Source: Deltaproteobacteria bacterium (GTDB taxonomy: Bacteria; Bdellovibrionota; JAJCYS01). Taken from it: 34,752 nt of DNA. How positions within the stretch are numbered: position 1 is the stretch's first letter; each line of letters opens with the position of its first letter. The translations under genes were made by a program, and so were the position numbers. The DNA is taken from assembly GCA_029262815.1 (NCBI GenBank), contig JAJCYS010000048.1, positions 1 to 34,752 of the forward strand, read 5' to 3'. The notes below the pieces were generated by a model that saw nothing but the letters and a program-made list of their open reading frames with translations, was not told the origin of the DNA and did no database searches. Shown here one piece after another: positions 32,755 through 34,752 of this stretch.

Positions 32755-34212
32755 TTAGAAGGCCTGACGGTCTGTGATGTCACTTGGATCGGGAAGTTGT
32801 CTACGAACCCGTTCAGATTCAAATTCGAATTTCGGTGTGGTGATGGGTGTCTTCATAAAGACGTTGTAGTGAAGATTTTTAACTTTCGAATTAAGTACTA
32901 ATATTGCAGAAAAAAGCGTCACGAAATTTGCTGCGGCATATCCAAACCCATAGGCAGGCAGTCCAATATACAGTGTGATAGCCGTAAAAATAGAGTTTGT
33001 GAAGAGATATAAAAGTGTTAGGAGGAAAATTTCCCGTTGGCACTCAAAGTAAAATAAAAGATTGAATATAATAATAAAACCAAACTGAATAAATGCACCA
33101 AACACACCTATTCTAAAAATACCTAATTGCTGTGGTGTAAGTAACAATACCCCACCGATTTGAACTGCAAATAGAAGAACAAACCCTGTAATAATGCCTT
33201 GAATAATGACATAGATTTCTAAATTTGTGGTTAAGTTATCAATCAAGATGTCGTGTCTTTTTCGGATAAAAGATAGAGGTTCTCGATTCCTGATGCTACT
33301 AAAATACCCTCTAATGGATTTAAAGAATGAGGTTTCTAATTGAATTAAGAAAAGCCCCATTGCTGGTACAATTGTTAGAAAGGCGTAGAACATAGGCACA
33401 TCATAGAGTGTGCTAATACGAAGAAATGGCCGTATGGATTCACCTTCATTTGAACTCCAAAAAACGAATCTATCTACCCAAAGGCCAACATAATAAGCAA
33501 TACCTATGAGACAGAGATAAGGATATCTTCTGAAGTATAAATAAAATCCATAATCGTGAGATATATCAAGACCGAATTCAACGATAATTCGATAATTTAA
33601 AATTATAAATGTTGTGATTTGACCAAGTGCAAACCCTTTTATGAATCCGGAGAGGCCATATGTTTTTCCTAAAAAGAACATAGTTGGAATGGCTATGGCA
33701 ATACCCGCGAACAAGGCCATAAAAACACTTTTATAGTCTCGAGCTAGTGAAAGAAAAACAAGTGAGACCCAGATTCCTGTAATAGCTAAATACTGAATGA
33801 ATAATAACCAGCGTAACCCTAGGCTAAGTTCTGGTAGTTGGGTTAAGAATAAAAACCCTATAACGGCTTGTATAGAAAGTATGACTTCCAGTGACGTAAT
33901 ATACGTTGGCGTAATCGTGAGAGCATGCTTCTCAAAAAATTTATCTGATAAGTAACGCATAACTACAAATAAAAAAGGTGCCGATCCTAGAATTGAAAAC
34001 CCATAGCTATACACAATGAGTCCTAATACAAACTTTGGCTGTCCAAAGGGGAGAAATTGGTTTGTGAAGTAATTTGTGAGGGCAATGGTTGACACAATGA
34101 CGAGCATAGGCCCGGCAGCAATCATGGAAGAGTACAAGTACCCTCGCATGAATGAAGAGAATGTCTTAGGATTATCAATCAGTTTTTGTATTCTAAAGCC
34201 TATACCAGCCAT
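32755..34212 (-). CDS. pelG: Pel polysaccharide export membrane protein PelG
   Basis: 485 residues with about 12 transmembrane helices and the PelG start MAGIGFRIQKLI (compare MAGIGFELRKLL in the family). Further family features: RGYLYSSMIAAGPMLVIV, VMRYLSDKFFE, YVGLWVDRFVFW, YDVPMFYAFLTIVPAMG, PAYGFGYAAANF. A MATE/flippase-like inner-membrane protein thought to work with PelD/E/F in Pel export. About 30 charged C-terminal residues extend beyond the last helix. It starts 2 nt after pelF, and its stop abuts the inverted-repeat element. Confidence 0.92.
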   Translation of the reverse strand: MAGIGFRIQKLIDNPKTFSSFMRGYLYSSMIAAGPMLVIVSTIALTNYFTNQFLPFGQPKFVLGLIVYSYGFSILGSAPFLFVVMRYLSDKFFEKHALTITPTYITSLEVILSIQAVIGFLFLTQLPELSLGLRWLLFIQYLAITGIWVSLVFLSLARDYKSVFMALFAGIAIAIPTMFFLGKTYGLSGFIKGFALGQITTFIILNYRIIVEFGLDISHDYGFYLYFRRYPYLCLIGIAYYVGLWVDRFVFWSSNEGESIRPFLRISTLYDVPMFYAFLTIVPAMGLFLIQLETSFFKSIRGYFSSIRNREPLSFIRKRHDILIDNLTTNLEIYVIIQGIITGFVLLFAVQIGGVLLLTPQQLGIFRIGVFGAFIQFGFIIIFNLLFYFECQREIFLLTLLYLFTNSIFTAITLYIGLPAYGFGYAAANFVTLFSAILVLNSKVKNLHYNVFMKTPITTPKFEFESERVRRQLPDPSDITDRQAF

Positions 34213-34214
34213 GT

Positions 34215-34752
34215 CTAAAAATACCTCTCATACACGTTTAAATACTGGCTGACCATTTCTTCTTGGGTGTAATATCTATTGTTACGTTCGATGCCTGTTG
34301 CAGCACAGTGATCGTATAGTTTTTTGTTTTCAAGTAGCTTGATAACGCCGTTAGCAACGGATTCTGGATTCCCAACCTCAGCGACAATTCCACTCGTACC
34401 TAGCGCACGATCTTCTGGTATTCTACCTTCGAGCAACTCCCTACAAGCACCAACATCTGTTGCGACGATCGGTATACCAAGTGAATTTGCCTCATTAATG
34501 ACATAGGGTTGTCCTTCAGAAAGACTCGTAAGTACGATGACGTCTAAAAATCCATAGTAATCACTCACATTCACGTGTCCCGTAAATTTTACAACCGAGG
34601 AAATGCCAAGTAGGCTAGCTAGTAATTGACATTCATCGAAATAGTCAGGTTCCTCATAAGTTGATCCGATTATATAAAATGTGGCATCAGGAAATTTATT
34701 GTGAATAATTTTACATACGTGCAGAAATGTTTTGATGTCTTTAATATTTACT
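34215..34752 (-). CDS. pelF: Pel glycosyltransferase PelF (N-terminal part beyond the window)
   Basis: The frame is open to the right edge; 178 C-terminal residues are visible, with no start codon in the window. GT4-type glycosyltransferase: NIKDIKTFLHV at the edge, VKFTGHVNVSDYY, the donor-site EX7E motif in SLSEGQPYVINEA, then IVATDVGACRELLEG and SGIVAEVGNPESVANG. The RELLEGR..EDRALGTSG block is characteristic of PelF, the UDP-sugar-using polymerase of Pel. A GTG inside (34574) is not the start. Only 2 nt separate it from pelG, so the pel operon is read leftwards and its other genes lie outside. Confidence 0.92.
   Translation of the reverse strand, partial: VNIKDIKTFLHVCKIIHNKFPDATFYIIGSTYEEPDYFDECQLLASLLGISSVVKFTGHVNVSDYYGFLDVIVLTSLSEGQPYVINEANSLGIPIVATDVGACRELLEGRIPEDRALGTSGIVAEVGNPESVANGVIKLLENKKLYDHCAATGIERNNRYYTQEEMVSQYLNVYERYF

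Overview
The window looks like ordinary chromosome of an AT-rich Gram-negative bacterium. Outer-membrane machinery (a pilus secretin, Pel polysaccharide export, lipoprotein) shows a diderm envelope. A RedB-like thiol protein, a PPi-type phosphofructokinase, a SufCBDSU operon led by an IscR-like regulator and an MSHA-like pilus locus would fit a deltaproteobacterium in the broad sense or a related marine/aquatic lineage. That placement is inference; no rRNA, tRNA, phage, CRISPR or transposase gene is visible.

Layout, left to right. (1) 1-2123, minus strand: a sodium:solute symporter under a TPP riboswitch with a good sigma-70 promoter, followed by a RedB-like redox protein cut by the window edge. 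A back-to-back plus-strand promoter serves rpmG (L33, 51 residues) and pyrC. (2) 3.7-6.7 kb: Mrp Fe-S carrier, a membrane fatty acid hydroxylase-type protein and two small secreted orphans. (3) 6.6-11.6 kb, minus strand: two histidine kinases (one with a cyclic-nucleotide-binding domain), a receiver-only response regulator, BolA, and a CGFS glutaredoxin fused to rhodanese. (4) 11.7-22.4 kb, plus strand: a type IV pilus locus of the MSHA kind with assembly ATPase, platform protein, four prepilin-like proteins, an ExeA/MshM ATPase, a TPR protein, PilM/N/O/P-like alignment proteins and a secretin. (5) 22.5-28.9 kb: suf operon with an IscR-like Rrf2 regulator, SufC, SufB, SufD, a Rieske ferredoxin, SufS, SufU and a MIP18/SufT-like protein. 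(6) 29-32.4 kb: a lipoprotein with integrin-like repeats, a PPi-type PFK and a thioredoxin-fold protein. (7) 32.4-32.75 kb: a gene-free stretch with two structured elements, one bounded by perfect 24-bp inverted repeats. (8) 32.75-34.75 kb: pelG and the 3' part of pelF.

Fe-S and thiol biology recurs: the suf operon, Mrp, the MIP18-like protein, BolA plus CGFS glutaredoxin-rhodanese, and the RedB-like protein. The least explained items are the 178-bp inverted-repeat element beside pelG, a motif shared by the two intergenic regions of the suf locus (ATACG-N11-CGTAATT), and the coupling of a two-kinase signalling set to BolA/Grx.
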